Origin: Henricia sp. BOLD:AAB3569
Taxonomy: Eukaryota; Echinodermata; Asteroidea; Spinulosida; Echinasteridae
Length of the DNA stretch: 64,000 nt
Assembly: GCA_037783545.1 (NCBI GenBank)
Contig: JBBELK010000296.1
Location: forward strand, 186,001 to 250,000
Reading direction: 5' to 3'
The notes below the pieces were generated by a model. That model had not been told where the DNA came from. It saw only the letters and a program-made list of their open reading frames with translations, and searched no databases. Of this stretch, positions 9,639 to 22,400 are shown piece after piece (positions within the stretch are counted from its first letter, which is position 1; each line of letters begins with the position of its first letter). Made by a program: the position numbers and the translations under genes.

Positions 9639-12600
9639 AAACGTGTTCTGTAAATTTCAGCAATTTCCCGTTTAAACCGACCGAGTTATCGGCGAATCTA
9701 GCAAAAACTCCCTGCCGGCACATTTTTTGCACAAGCATACGCCGCTTTCGATAAACATTGCGTCTGAAGCGGTCGCTATTTTGGAACTGAAGGAATTTCC
9801 AGACAAACTTCAAATTTTTCCTGCTTAAACAACTCTATATCCCAAACGTGTTCTGCAAATTTCAGCAATTTCCCGTTTAAACCGATCGAGTTATGGACGA
9901 AACTAGCAAAAACTCCCTGCCGGCACATTTTTTGCACAGGCATACGCCGCTTTCGATAAACATTGCGTCTGAAGCGGTCGCTATTTTGGAACTGAAGGAA
10001 TTTCCAGACAAACTTCAAATTTTGCCTGCTTAAACAACTCTATATCCCAAACGTGTTCTGCAAATTTCAGCAATTTCCCGTTTAAACCGATCGAGTTATG
10101 GGCGAATCTAGCAAAAACTCCCTGCGGCACATTTTTTTGCACAAGCAGACGCTGCTTTCGGAAAACATTGCGTATGAAGTGGTCGCTATTTTGGAACTGA
10201 AGGAATTTCCAGACAAATTTCAAATTTTGCTTGCTTAAACAACTCTATATCCCAAACGTGTTCTGCAAATTTCAGCAATTTCCCGTTTAAACCGACCGAG
10301 TTATGGGCGAATCTAGTAAAAACTCCCTGCCGGCACATTTTTTGCACAAGCATACGCCGCTTTCGGGAAACATTGCGTCTGAAGCGTTCGCTATTTTGGA
10401 ACTGAAGGAATTTCCAGACAAACTTCAAATTTGTCCTGCTTAAACAACTCTATATCCCAAACGTGTTCTGTAAATTTCAGCAATTTCCCGTTTAAACCGA
10501 CCGAGTTATCGGCGAATCTAGCAAAAACTCCCTGCCGGCACATTTTTTGCACAAGCATACGCCGCTTTCGATAAACATTGCGTCTGAAGCGGTCGCTATT
10601 TTGGAACTGAAGGAATTTCCAGACAAACTTCAAATTTTGCCTGCTTAAACAACTCTATATCCCAAACGTGTTCTGCAAATTTCAGCAATTTCCCGTTTAA
10701 ACCGATCGAGTTATGGACGAAACTAGCAAAAACTCCCTGCCGGCACATTTTTTGCACAGGCATACACCGCTTTCGATAAACATTGCGTCTGAAGCGGTCG
10801 CTATTTTGGAACTGAAGGCATTTCCAGACAAACTTCAAATTTTGCCTGCTTAAACAACTCTATATCCCAAACGTGTTCTGCAAATTTCAGCAATTTCCCG
10901 TTTAAACCGACCGAGTTATCGGCGAATCTAGCAAAAACTCCCTGCCGGCACATTTTTTGCACAAGCATACGCCGCTTTCGATAAACATTGCGTCTGAAGC
11001 GGTCGCTATTTTGGAACTGAAGGAATTTCCAGACAAACTTCAAATTTTTCCTGCTTAAACAACTCTATATCCCAAACGTGTTCTGTAAATTTCAGCAATT
11101 TCCCGTTTAAACCGACCGAGTTATCGGCGAATCTAGCAAAAACTCCCTGCCGGCACATTTTTTGCACAAGCATACGCCGCTTTCGATAAACATTGCGTCT
11201 GAAGCGGTCGCTATTTTGGAACTGAAGGAATTTCCAGACAAACTTCAAATTTTTCCTGCTTAAACAACTCTATATCCCAAACGTGTTCTGCAAATTTCAG
11301 CAATTTCCCGTTTAAACCGATCGAGTTATGGACGAAACTAGCAAAAACTCCCTGCCGGCACATTTTTTGCACAGGCATACGCCGCTTTCGATAAACATTG
11401 CGTCTGAAGCGGTCGCTATTTTGGAACTGAAGGAATTTCCAGACAAACTTCAAATTTTGCCTGCTTAAACAACTCTATATCCCAAACGTGTTCTGCAAAT
11501 TTCAGCAATTTCCCGTTTAAACCGATCGAGTTATGGGCGAATCTAGCAAAAACTCCCTGCGGCACATTTTTTTGCACAAGCAGACGCTGCTTTCGGAAAA
11601 CATTGCGTATGAAGTGGTCGCTATTTTGGAACTGAAGGAATTTCCAGACAAATTTCAAATTTTGCTTGCTTAAACAACTCTATATCCCAAACGTGTTCTG
11701 CAAATTTCAGCAATTTCCCGTTTAAACCGACCGAGTTATGGGCGAATCTAGTAAAAACTCCCTGCCGGCACATTTTTTGCACAAGCATACGCCGCTTTCG
11801 GGAAACATTGCGTCTGAAGCGTTCGCTATTTTGGAACTGAAGGAATTTCCAGACAAACTTCAAATTTGTCCTGCTTAAACAACTCTATATCCCAAACGTG
11901 TTCTGTAAATTTCAGCAATTTCCCGTTTAAACCGACCGAGTTATCGGCGAATCTAGCAAAAACTCCCTGCCGGCACATTTTTTGCACAAGCATACGCCGC
12001 TTTCGATAAACATTGCGTCTGAAGCGGTCGCTATTTTGGAACTGAAGGAATTTCCAGACAAACTTCAAATTTTTCCTGCTTAAACAACTCTATATCCCAA
12101 ACGTGTTCTGTAAATTTCAGCAATTTCCCGTTTAAACCGACCGAGTTATCGGCGAATCTAGCAAAAACTCCCTGCCGGCACATTTTTTGCACAAGCATAC
12201 GCCGCTTTCGATAAACATTGCGTCTGAAGCGGTCGCTATTTTGGAACTGAAGGAATTTCCAGACAAACTTCAAATTTTTCCTGCTTAAACAACTCTATAT
12301 CCCAAACGTGTTCTGCAAATTTCAGCAATTTCCCGTTTAAACCGATCGAGTTATGGACGAAACTAGCAAAAACTCCCTGCCGGCACATTTTTTGCACAGG
12401 CATACGCCGCTTTCGATAAACATTGCGTCTGAAGCGGTCGCTATTTTGGAACTGAAGGAATTTCCAGACAAACTTCAAATTTTGCCTGCTTAAACAACTC
12501 TATATCCCAAACGTGTTCTGCAAATTTCAGCAATTTCCCGTTTAAACCGATCGAGTTATGGGCGAATCTAGCAAAAACTCCCTGCGGCACATTTTTTTGC

Positions 12601-14558
12601 ACAAGCAGACGCTGCTTTCGGAAAACATTGCGTATGAAGTGGTCGCTATTTTGGAACTGAAGGAATTTCCAGACAAATTTCAAATTTTGCTTGCTTAAAC
12701 AACTCTATATCCCAAACGTGTTCTGCAAATTTCAGCAATTTCCCGTTTAAACCGACCGAGTTATGGGCGAATCTAGTAAAAACTCCCTGCCGGCACATTT
12801 TTTGCACAAGCATACGCCGCTTTCGGGAAACATTGCGTCTGAAGCGTTCGTTATTTTGGAACTGAAGGAATTTCCAGACAAACTTCAAATTTGTCCTGCT
12901 TAAACAACTCTATATCCCAAACGTGTTCTGTAAATTTCAGCAATTTCCCGTTTAAACCGACCGAGTTATCGGCGAATCTAGCAAAAACTCCCTGCCGGCA
13001 CATTTTTTGCACAAGCATACGCCGCTTTCGATAAACATTGCGTCTGAAGCGGTCGCTATTTCGGAACTGAAGGAATTTCCAGACAAACTTCAAATTTTGC
13101 CTGCTTAAACAACTCTATATCCCAAACGTGTTCTGCAAATTTCAGCAATTTCCCGTTTAAACCGATCGAGTTATGGACGAAACTAGCAAAAACTCCCTGC
13201 CGGCACATTTTTTGCACAGGCATACACCGCTTTCGATAAACATTGCGTCTGAAGCGGTCGCTATTTTGGAACTGAAGGCATTTCCAGACAAACTTCAAAT
13301 TTTGCCTGCTTAAACAACTCTATATCCCAAACGTGTTCTGCAAATTTCAGCAATTTCCCGTTTAAACCGATCGAGTTATGGGCGAATCTAGCAAAAACTC
13401 CCTGCGGCACATTTTTTTGCACAAGCAGACGCTGCTTTCGGAAAACATTGCGTATGAAGTGGTCGCTATTTTGGAACTGAAGGAATTTCCAGACAAATTT
13501 CAAATTTTGCTTGCTTAAACAACTCTATATCCCAAACGTGTTCTGCAAATTTCAGCAATTTCCCGTTTAAACCGACCGAGTTATGGGCGAATCTAGTAAA
13601 AACTCCCTGCCGGCACATTTTTTGCACAAGCATACGCCGCTTTCGGGAAACATTGCGTCTGAAGCGTTCGCTATTTTGGAACTGAAGGAATTTCCAGACA
13701 AACTTCAAATTTGTCCTGCTTAAACAACTCTATATCCCAAACGTGTTCTGTAAATTTCAGCAATTTCCCGTTTAAACCGACCGAGTTATCGCCGAATCTA
13801 GCAAAATATCCCTGCCGGCACAGTTTTCGCACAAACAGACGCCGCATTCGGAAAACATTGCGTATGAAGTGGTCGCTATTTTGGAACTGAAGGAATTTCC
13901 AGACAAACTTCAAATTTTGCCTGCTTAAACAACTCTATATCCCAAACGTGTTCTGCAAATTTCAGCAATTTCCCGTTTAAACCGATCGAGTTATGGACGA
14001 AACTAGCAAAAACTCCCTGCCGGCACATTTTTTGCACAGGCATACGCCGCTTTCGATAAACATTGCGTCTGAAGCGGTCGCTATTTTGGAACTGAAGGCA
14101 TTTCCAGACAAACTTCAAATTTTGCCTGCTTAAACAACTCTATATCCCAAACGTGTTCTGCAAATTTCAGCAATTTCCCGTTTAAACCGATCGAGTTATG
14201 GGCGAATCTAGCAAAAACTCCCTGCGGCACATTTTTTTGCTCAAGCAGACGCTGCTTTCGGAAAACATTGCGTATGAAGTGGTCGCTATTTTGGAACTGA
14301 AGGAATTTCCAGACAAATTTCAAATTTTGCTTGCTTAAACAACTCTATATCCCAAACGTGTTCTGCAAATTTCAGCAATTTCCCGTTTAAACCGACCGAG
14401 TTATGGGCGAATCTAGTAAAAACTCCCTGCCGGCACATTTTTTGCACAAGCATACGCCGCTTTCGGGAAACATTGCGTCTGAAGCGTTCGCTATTTTGGA
14501 ACTGAAGGAATTTCCAGACAAACTTCAAATTTGTCCTGCTTAAACAACTCTATATCCC
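9639..14558. repeat. 24-monomer HOR, copy 1 (4920 bp)
   Basis: Order is A B C D, A B, A A B C D, A A B C D, A B C D E, B C D (24 monomers). Every line matches the sequence 4920 bp downstream. The only difference I find is 13062 (C here, T in copy 2). Shared private marks include ttgctcaagc in a C monomer (14240 here, 19160 in copy 2). The match extends left to about 9498, inside the chimeric monomer, and right to about 14598. Confidence 0.9.
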
Positions 14559-17500
14559 AAACGTGTTCTGTAAATTTCAGCAATTTCCCGTTTAAACCGA
14601 CCGAGTTATCGGCGAATCTAGCAAAAACTCCCTGCCGGCACATTTTTTGCACAAGCATACGCCGCTTTCGATAAACATTGCGTCTGAAGCGGTCGCTATT
14701 TTGGAACTGAAGGAATTTCCAGACAAACTTCAAATTTTTCCTGCTTAAACAACTCTATATCCCAAACGTGTTCTGCAAATTTCAGCAATTTCCCGTTTAA
14801 ACCGATCGAGTTATGGACGAAACTAGCAAAAACTCCCTGCCGGCACATTTTTTGCACAGGCATACGCCGCTTTCGATAAACATTGCGTCTGAAGCGGTCG
14901 CTATTTTGGAACTGAAGGAATTTCCAGACAAACTTCAAATTTTGCCTGCTTAAACAACTCTATATCCCAAACGTGTTCTGCAAATTTCAGCAATTTCCCG
15001 TTTAAACCGATCGAGTTATGGGCGAATCTAGCAAAAACTCCCTGCGGCACATTTTTTTGCACAAGCAGACGCTGCTTTCGGAAAACATTGCGTATGAAGT
15101 GGTCGCTATTTTGGAACTGAAGGAATTTCCAGACAAATTTCAAATTTTGCTTGCTTAAACAACTCTATATCCCAAACGTGTTCTGCAAATTTCAGCAATT
15201 TCCCGTTTAAACCGACCGAGTTATGGGCGAATCTAGTAAAAACTCCCTGCCGGCACATTTTTTGCACAAGCATACGCCGCTTTCGGGAAACATTGCGTCT
15301 GAAGCGTTCGCTATTTTGGAACTGAAGGAATTTCCAGACAAACTTCAAATTTGTCCTGCTTAAACAACTCTATATCCCAAACGTGTTCTGTAAATTTCAG
15401 CAATTTCCCGTTTAAACCGACCGAGTTATCGGCGAATCTAGCAAAAACTCCCTGCCGGCACATTTTTTGCACAAGCATACGCCGCTTTCGATAAACATTG
15501 CGTCTGAAGCGGTCGCTATTTTGGAACTGAAGGAATTTCCAGACAAACTTCAAATTTTGCCTGCTTAAACAACTCTATATCCCAAACGTGTTCTGCAAAT
15601 TTCAGCAATTTCCCGTTTAAACCGATCGAGTTATGGACGAAACTAGCAAAAACTCCCTGCCGGCACATTTTTTGCACAGGCATACACCGCTTTCGATAAA
15701 CATTGCGTCTGAAGCGGTCGCTATTTTGGAACTGAAGGCATTTCCAGACAAACTTCAAATTTTGCCTGCTTAAACAACTCTATATCCCAAACGTGTTCTG
15801 CAAATTTCAGCAATTTCCCGTTTAAACCGACCGAGTTATCGGCGAATCTAGCAAAAACTCCCTGCCGGCACATTTTTTGCACAAGCATACGCCGCTTTCG
15901 ATAAACATTGCGTCTGAAGCGGTCGCTATTTTGGAACTGAAGGAATTTCCAGACAAACTTCAAATTTTTCCTGCTTAAACAACTCTATATCCCAAACGTG
16001 TTCTGTAAATTTCAGCAATTTCCCGTTTAAACCGACCGAGTTATCGGCGAATCTAGCAAAAACTCCCTGCCGGCACATTTTTTGCACAAGCATACGCCGC
16101 TTTCGATAAACATTGCGTCTGAAGCGGTCGCTATTTTGGAACTGAAGGAATTTCCAGACAAACTTCAAATTTTTCCTGCTTAAACAACTCTATATCCCAA
16201 ACGTGTTCTGCAAATTTCAGCAATTTCCCGTTTAAACCGATCGAGTTATGGACGAAACTAGCAAAAACTCCCTGCCGGCACATTTTTTGCACAGGCATAC
16301 GCCGCTTTCGATAAACATTGCGTCTGAAGCGGTCGCTATTTTGGAACTGAAGGAATTTCCAGACAAACTTCAAATTTTGCCTGCTTAAACAACTCTATAT
16401 CCCAAACGTGTTCTGCAAATTTCAGCAATTTCCCGTTTAAACCGATCGAGTTATGGGCGAATCTAGCAAAAACTCCCTGCGGCACATTTTTTTGCACAAG
16501 CAGACGCTGCTTTCGGAAAACATTGCGTATGAAGTGGTCGCTATTTTGGAACTGAAGGAATTTCCAGACAAATTTCAAATTTTGCTTGCTTAAACAACTC
16601 TATATCCCAAACGTGTTCTGCAAATTTCAGCAATTTCCCGTTTAAACCGACCGAGTTATGGGCGAATCTAGTAAAAACTCCCTGCCGGCACATTTTTTGC
16701 ACAAGCATACGCCGCTTTCGGGAAACATTGCGTCTGAAGCGTTCGCTATTTTGGAACTGAAGGAATTTCCAGACAAACTTCAAATTTGTCCTGCTTAAAC
16801 AACTCTATATCCCAAACGTGTTCTGTAAATTTCAGCAATTTCCCGTTTAAACCGACCGAGTTATCGGCGAATCTAGCAAAAACTCCCTGCCGGCACATTT
16901 TTTGCACAAGCATACGCCGCTTTCGATAAACATTGCGTCTGAAGCGGTCGCTATTTTGGAACTGAAGGAATTTCCAGACAAACTTCAAATTTTTCCTGCT
17001 TAAACAACTCTATATCCCAAACGTGTTCTGTAAATTTCAGCAATTTCCCGTTTAAACCGACCGAGTTATCGGCGAATCTAGCAAAAACTCCCTGCCGGCA
17101 CATTTTTTGCACAAGCATACGCCGCTTTCGATAAACATTGCGTCTGAAGCGGTCGCTATTTTGGAACTGAAGGAATTTCCAGACAAACTTCAAATTTTTC
17201 CTGCTTAAACAACTCTATATCCCAAACGTGTTCTGCAAATTTCAGCAATTTCCCGTTTAAACCGATCGAGTTATGGACGAAACTAGCAAAAACTCCCTGC
17301 CGGCACATTTTTTGCACAGGCATACGCCGCTTTCGATAAACATTGCGTCTGAAGCGGTCGCTATTTTGGAACTGAAGGAATTTCCAGACAAACTTCAAAT
17401 TTTGCCTGCTTAAACAACTCTATATCCCAAACGTGTTCTGCAAATTTCAGCAATTTCCCGTTTAAACCGATCGAGTTATGGGCGAATCTAGCAAAAACTC

Positions 17501-19478
17501 CCTGCGGCACATTTTTTTGCACAAGCAGACGCTGCTTTCGGAAAACATTGCGTATGAAGTGGTCGCTATTTTGGAACTGAAGGAATTTCCAGACAAATTT
17601 CAAATTTTGCTTGCTTAAACAACTCTATATCCCAAACGTGTTCTGCAAATTTCAGCAATTTCCCGTTTAAACCGACCGAGTTATGGGCGAATCTAGTAAA
17701 AACTCCCTGCCGGCACATTTTTTGCACAAGCATACGCCGCTTTCGGGAAACATTGCGTCTGAAGCGTTCGTTATTTTGGAACTGAAGGAATTTCCAGACA
17801 AACTTCAAATTTGTCCTGCTTAAACAACTCTATATCCCAAACGTGTTCTGTAAATTTCAGCAATTTCCCGTTTAAACCGACCGAGTTATCGGCGAATCTA
17901 GCAAAAACTCCCTGCCGGCACATTTTTTGCACAAGCATACGCCGCTTTCGATAAACATTGCGTCTGAAGCGGTCGCTATTTTGGAACTGAAGGAATTTCC
18001 AGACAAACTTCAAATTTTGCCTGCTTAAACAACTCTATATCCCAAACGTGTTCTGCAAATTTCAGCAATTTCCCGTTTAAACCGATCGAGTTATGGACGA
18101 AACTAGCAAAAACTCCCTGCCGGCACATTTTTTGCACAGGCATACACCGCTTTCGATAAACATTGCGTCTGAAGCGGTCGCTATTTTGGAACTGAAGGCA
18201 TTTCCAGACAAACTTCAAATTTTGCCTGCTTAAACAACTCTATATCCCAAACGTGTTCTGCAAATTTCAGCAATTTCCCGTTTAAACCGATCGAGTTATG
18301 GGCGAATCTAGCAAAAACTCCCTGCGGCACATTTTTTTGCACAAGCAGACGCTGCTTTCGGAAAACATTGCGTATGAAGTGGTCGCTATTTTGGAACTGA
18401 AGGAATTTCCAGACAAATTTCAAATTTTGCTTGCTTAAACAACTCTATATCCCAAACGTGTTCTGCAAATTTCAGCAATTTCCCGTTTAAACCGACCGAG
18501 TTATGGGCGAATCTAGTAAAAACTCCCTGCCGGCACATTTTTTGCACAAGCATACGCCGCTTTCGGGAAACATTGCGTCTGAAGCGTTCGCTATTTTGGA
18601 ACTGAAGGAATTTCCAGACAAACTTCAAATTTGTCCTGCTTAAACAACTCTATATCCCAAACGTGTTCTGTAAATTTCAGCAATTTCCCGTTTAAACCGA
18701 CCGAGTTATCGCCGAATCTAGCAAAATATCCCTGCCGGCACAGTTTTCGCACAAACAGACGCCGCATTCGGAAAACATTGCGTATGAAGTGGTCGCTATT
18801 TTGGAACTGAAGGAATTTCCAGACAAACTTCAAATTTTGCCTGCTTAAACAACTCTATATCCCAAACGTGTTCTGCAAATTTCAGCAATTTCCCGTTTAA
18901 ACCGATCGAGTTATGGACGAAACTAGCAAAAACTCCCTGCCGGCACATTTTTTGCACAGGCATACGCCGCTTTCGATAAACATTGCGTCTGAAGCGGTCG
19001 CTATTTTGGAACTGAAGGCATTTCCAGACAAACTTCAAATTTTGCCTGCTTAAACAACTCTATATCCCAAACGTGTTCTGCAAATTTCAGCAATTTCCCG
19101 TTTAAACCGATCGAGTTATGGGCGAATCTAGCAAAAACTCCCTGCGGCACATTTTTTTGCTCAAGCAGACGCTGCTTTCGGAAAACATTGCGTATGAAGT
19201 GGTCGCTATTTTGGAACTGAAGGAATTTCCAGACAAATTTCAAATTTTGCTTGCTTAAACAACTCTATATCCCAAACGTGTTCTGCAAATTTCAGCAATT
19301 TCCCGTTTAAACCGACCGAGTTATGGGCGAATCTAGTAAAAACTCCCTGCCGGCACATTTTTTGCACAAGCATACGCCGCTTTCGGGAAACATTGCGTCT
19401 GAAGCGTTCGCTATTTTGGAACTGAAGGAATTTCCAGACAAACTTCAAATTTGTCCTGCTTAAACAACTCTATATCCC
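14559..19478. repeat. 24-monomer HOR, copy 2 (4920 bp)
   Basis: This is the second, directly adjacent copy of the 24-mer, with the same monomer order and private variants as copy 1. The copies separate at about 19519, where this one is followed by the E sub-variant with aaaccaaccg while copy 1 is followed by A. Near identity of two adjacent 4.9 kb units implies recent unequal exchange or, less likely, an assembly duplication. Confidence 0.9.
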
Positions 19479-22400
19479 AAACGTGTTCTGTAAATTTCAG
19501 CAATTTCCCGTTTAAACCAACCGAGTTATCGCCGAATCTAGCAAAATATCCCTGCCGGCACAGTTTTCGCACAAACAGACGCCGCATTCGGAAAACATTG
19601 CGTATGAAGTGGTCGCTATTTTGGAACTGAAGGAATTTCCAGACAAACTTCAAATTTTGCCTGCTTAAACAACTCTATATCCCATAACGTGTTCTGCAAA
19701 TTTCAGCAATTTCCCGTTTAAACTGATCGAGTTATGGACGAAACTAGCAAAAACTCCCTGCCGGCACATTTTTTGCACAGGCATACGCCGCTTTCGATAA
19801 ACATTGCGTCTGAAGCGGTCGCTATTTTGGAACTGAAGGAATTTCCAGACAAACTTCAAATTTTGCCTGCTTAAACAACTCTATATCCCAAACGTGTTCT
19901 GCAAATTTCAGCAATTTCCCGTTTAAACCGATCGAGTTATGGGCGAATCTAGCAAAAACTCCCTGCGGCACATTTTTTTGCACAAGCAGACGCTGCTTTC
20001 GGAAAACATTGCGTATGAAGTGGTCGCTATTTTGGAACTGAAGGAATTTCCAGACAAATTTCAAATTTTGCTTGCTTAAACAACTCTATATCCCAAACGT
20101 GTTCTGCAAATTTCAGCAATTTCCCGTTTAAACCGACCGAGTTATCGGCGAATCTAGCAAAAACTCCCTGCCGGCACATTTTTTGCACAAGCATACGCCG
20201 CTTTCGATAAACATTGCGTCTGAAGCGGTCGCTATTTTGGAACTGAAGGAATTTCCAGACAAACTTCAAATTTTTCCTGCTTAAACAACTCTATATCCCA
20301 AACGTGTTCTGCAAATTTCAGCAATTTCCCGTTTAAACCGACCGAGTTATCGCCGAATCTAGCAAAATATCCCTGCCGGCACAGTTTTCGCACAAACAGA
20401 CTCCGCATTCGGAAAACATTGCGTATGAAGTGGTCGCTATTTTGGAACTGAAGGAATTTCCAGACAAACTTCAAATTTTGCCTGCTTAAACAACTCTATA
20501 TCCCAAACGTGTTCTGCAAATTTCAGCAATTTCCCGTTTAAACCGATCGAGTTATGGACGAAACTAGCAAAAACTCCCTGCCGGCACATTTTTTGCACAA
20601 GCATACGCCGCTTTCGGGAAACATTGCGTCTGAAGCGTTCGCTATTTTGGAACTGAAGGAATTTCCAGACAAACTTCAAATTTGTCCTGCTTAAACAACT
20701 CTATATCCCAAACGTGTTCTGTAAATTTCAGCAATTTCCCGTTTAAACCGACCGAGTTATCGGCGAATCTAGCAAAAACTCCCTGCCGGCACATTTTTTG
20801 CACAAGCATACGCCGCTTTCGATAAACATTGCGTCTGAAGCGGTCGCTATTTTGGAACTGAAGGAATTTCCAGACAAACTTCAAATTTTTCCTGCTTAAA
20901 CAACTCTATATCCCAAACGTGTTCTGCAAATTTCAGCAATTTCCCGTTTAAACCGATCGAGTTATGGACGAAACTAGCAAAAACTCCCTGCCGGCACATT
21001 TTTTGCACAGGCATACGCCGCTTTCGATAAACATTGCGTCTGAAGCGGTCGCTATTTTGGAACTGAAGGAATTTCCAGACAAACTTCAAATTTTGCCTGC
21101 TTAAACAACTCTATATCCCAAACGTGTTCTGCAAATTTCAGCAATTTCCCGTTTAAACCGATCGAGTTATGGGCGAATCTAGCAAAAACTCCCTGCGGCA
21201 CATTTTTTTGCACAAGCAGACGCTGCTTTCGGAAAACATTGCGTATGAAGTGGTCGCTATTTTGGAACTGAAGGAATTTCCAGACAAATTTCAAATTTTG
21301 CTTGCTTAAACAACTCTATATCCCAAACGTGTTCTGCAAATTTCAGCAATTTCCCGTTTAAACAGACCGAGTTATGGGCGAATCTAGTAAAAACTCCCTG
21401 CCGGCACATTTTTTGCACAAGCATACGCCGCTTTCGGGAAACATTGCGTCTGAAGCGTTCGCTATTTTGGAACTGAAGGAATTTCCAGACAAACTTCAAA
21501 TTTGTCCTGCTTAAACAACTCTATATCCCAAACGTGTTCTGTAAATTTCAGCAATTTCCCGTTTAAACCGACCGAGTTATCGGCGAATCTAGCAAAAACT
21601 CCCTGCCGGCACATTTTTTGCACAAGCATACGCCGCTTTCGATAAACATTGCGTCTGAAGCGGTCGCTATTTTGGAACTGAAGGAATTTCCAGACAAACT
21701 TCAAATTTTGCCTGCTTAAACAACTCTATATCCCAAACGTGTTCTGCAAATTTCAGCAATTTCCCGTTTAAACCGATCGAGTTATGGACGAAACTAGCAA
21801 AAACTCCCTGCCGGCACATTTTTTGCACAGGCATACACCGCTTTCGATAAACATTGCGTCTGAAGCGGTCGCTATTTTGGAACTGAAGGCATTTCCAGAC
21901 AAACTTCAAATTTTGCCTGCTTAAACAACTCTATATCCCAAACGTGTTCTGCAAATTTCAGCAATTTCCCGTTTAAACCGACCGAGTTATCGGCGAATCT
22001 AGCAAAAACTCCCTGCCGGCACATTTTTTGCACAAGCATACGCCGCTTTCGATAAACATTGCGTCTGAAGCGGTCGCTATTTTGGAACTGAAGGAATTTC
22101 CAGACAAACTTCAAATTTTTCCTGCTTAAACAACTCTATATCCCAAACGTGTTCTGTAAATTTCAGCAATTTCCCGTTTAAACCGACCGAGTTATCGGCG
22201 AATCTAGCAAAAACTCCCTGCCGGCACATTTTTTGCACAAGCATACGCCGCTTTCGATAAACATTGCGTCTGAAGCGGTCGCTATTTTGGAACTGAAGGA
22301 ATTTCCAGACAAACTTCAAATTTTTCCTGCTTAAACAACTCTATATCCCAAACGTGTTCTGCAAATTTCAGCAATTTCCCGTTTAAACCGATCGAGTTAT

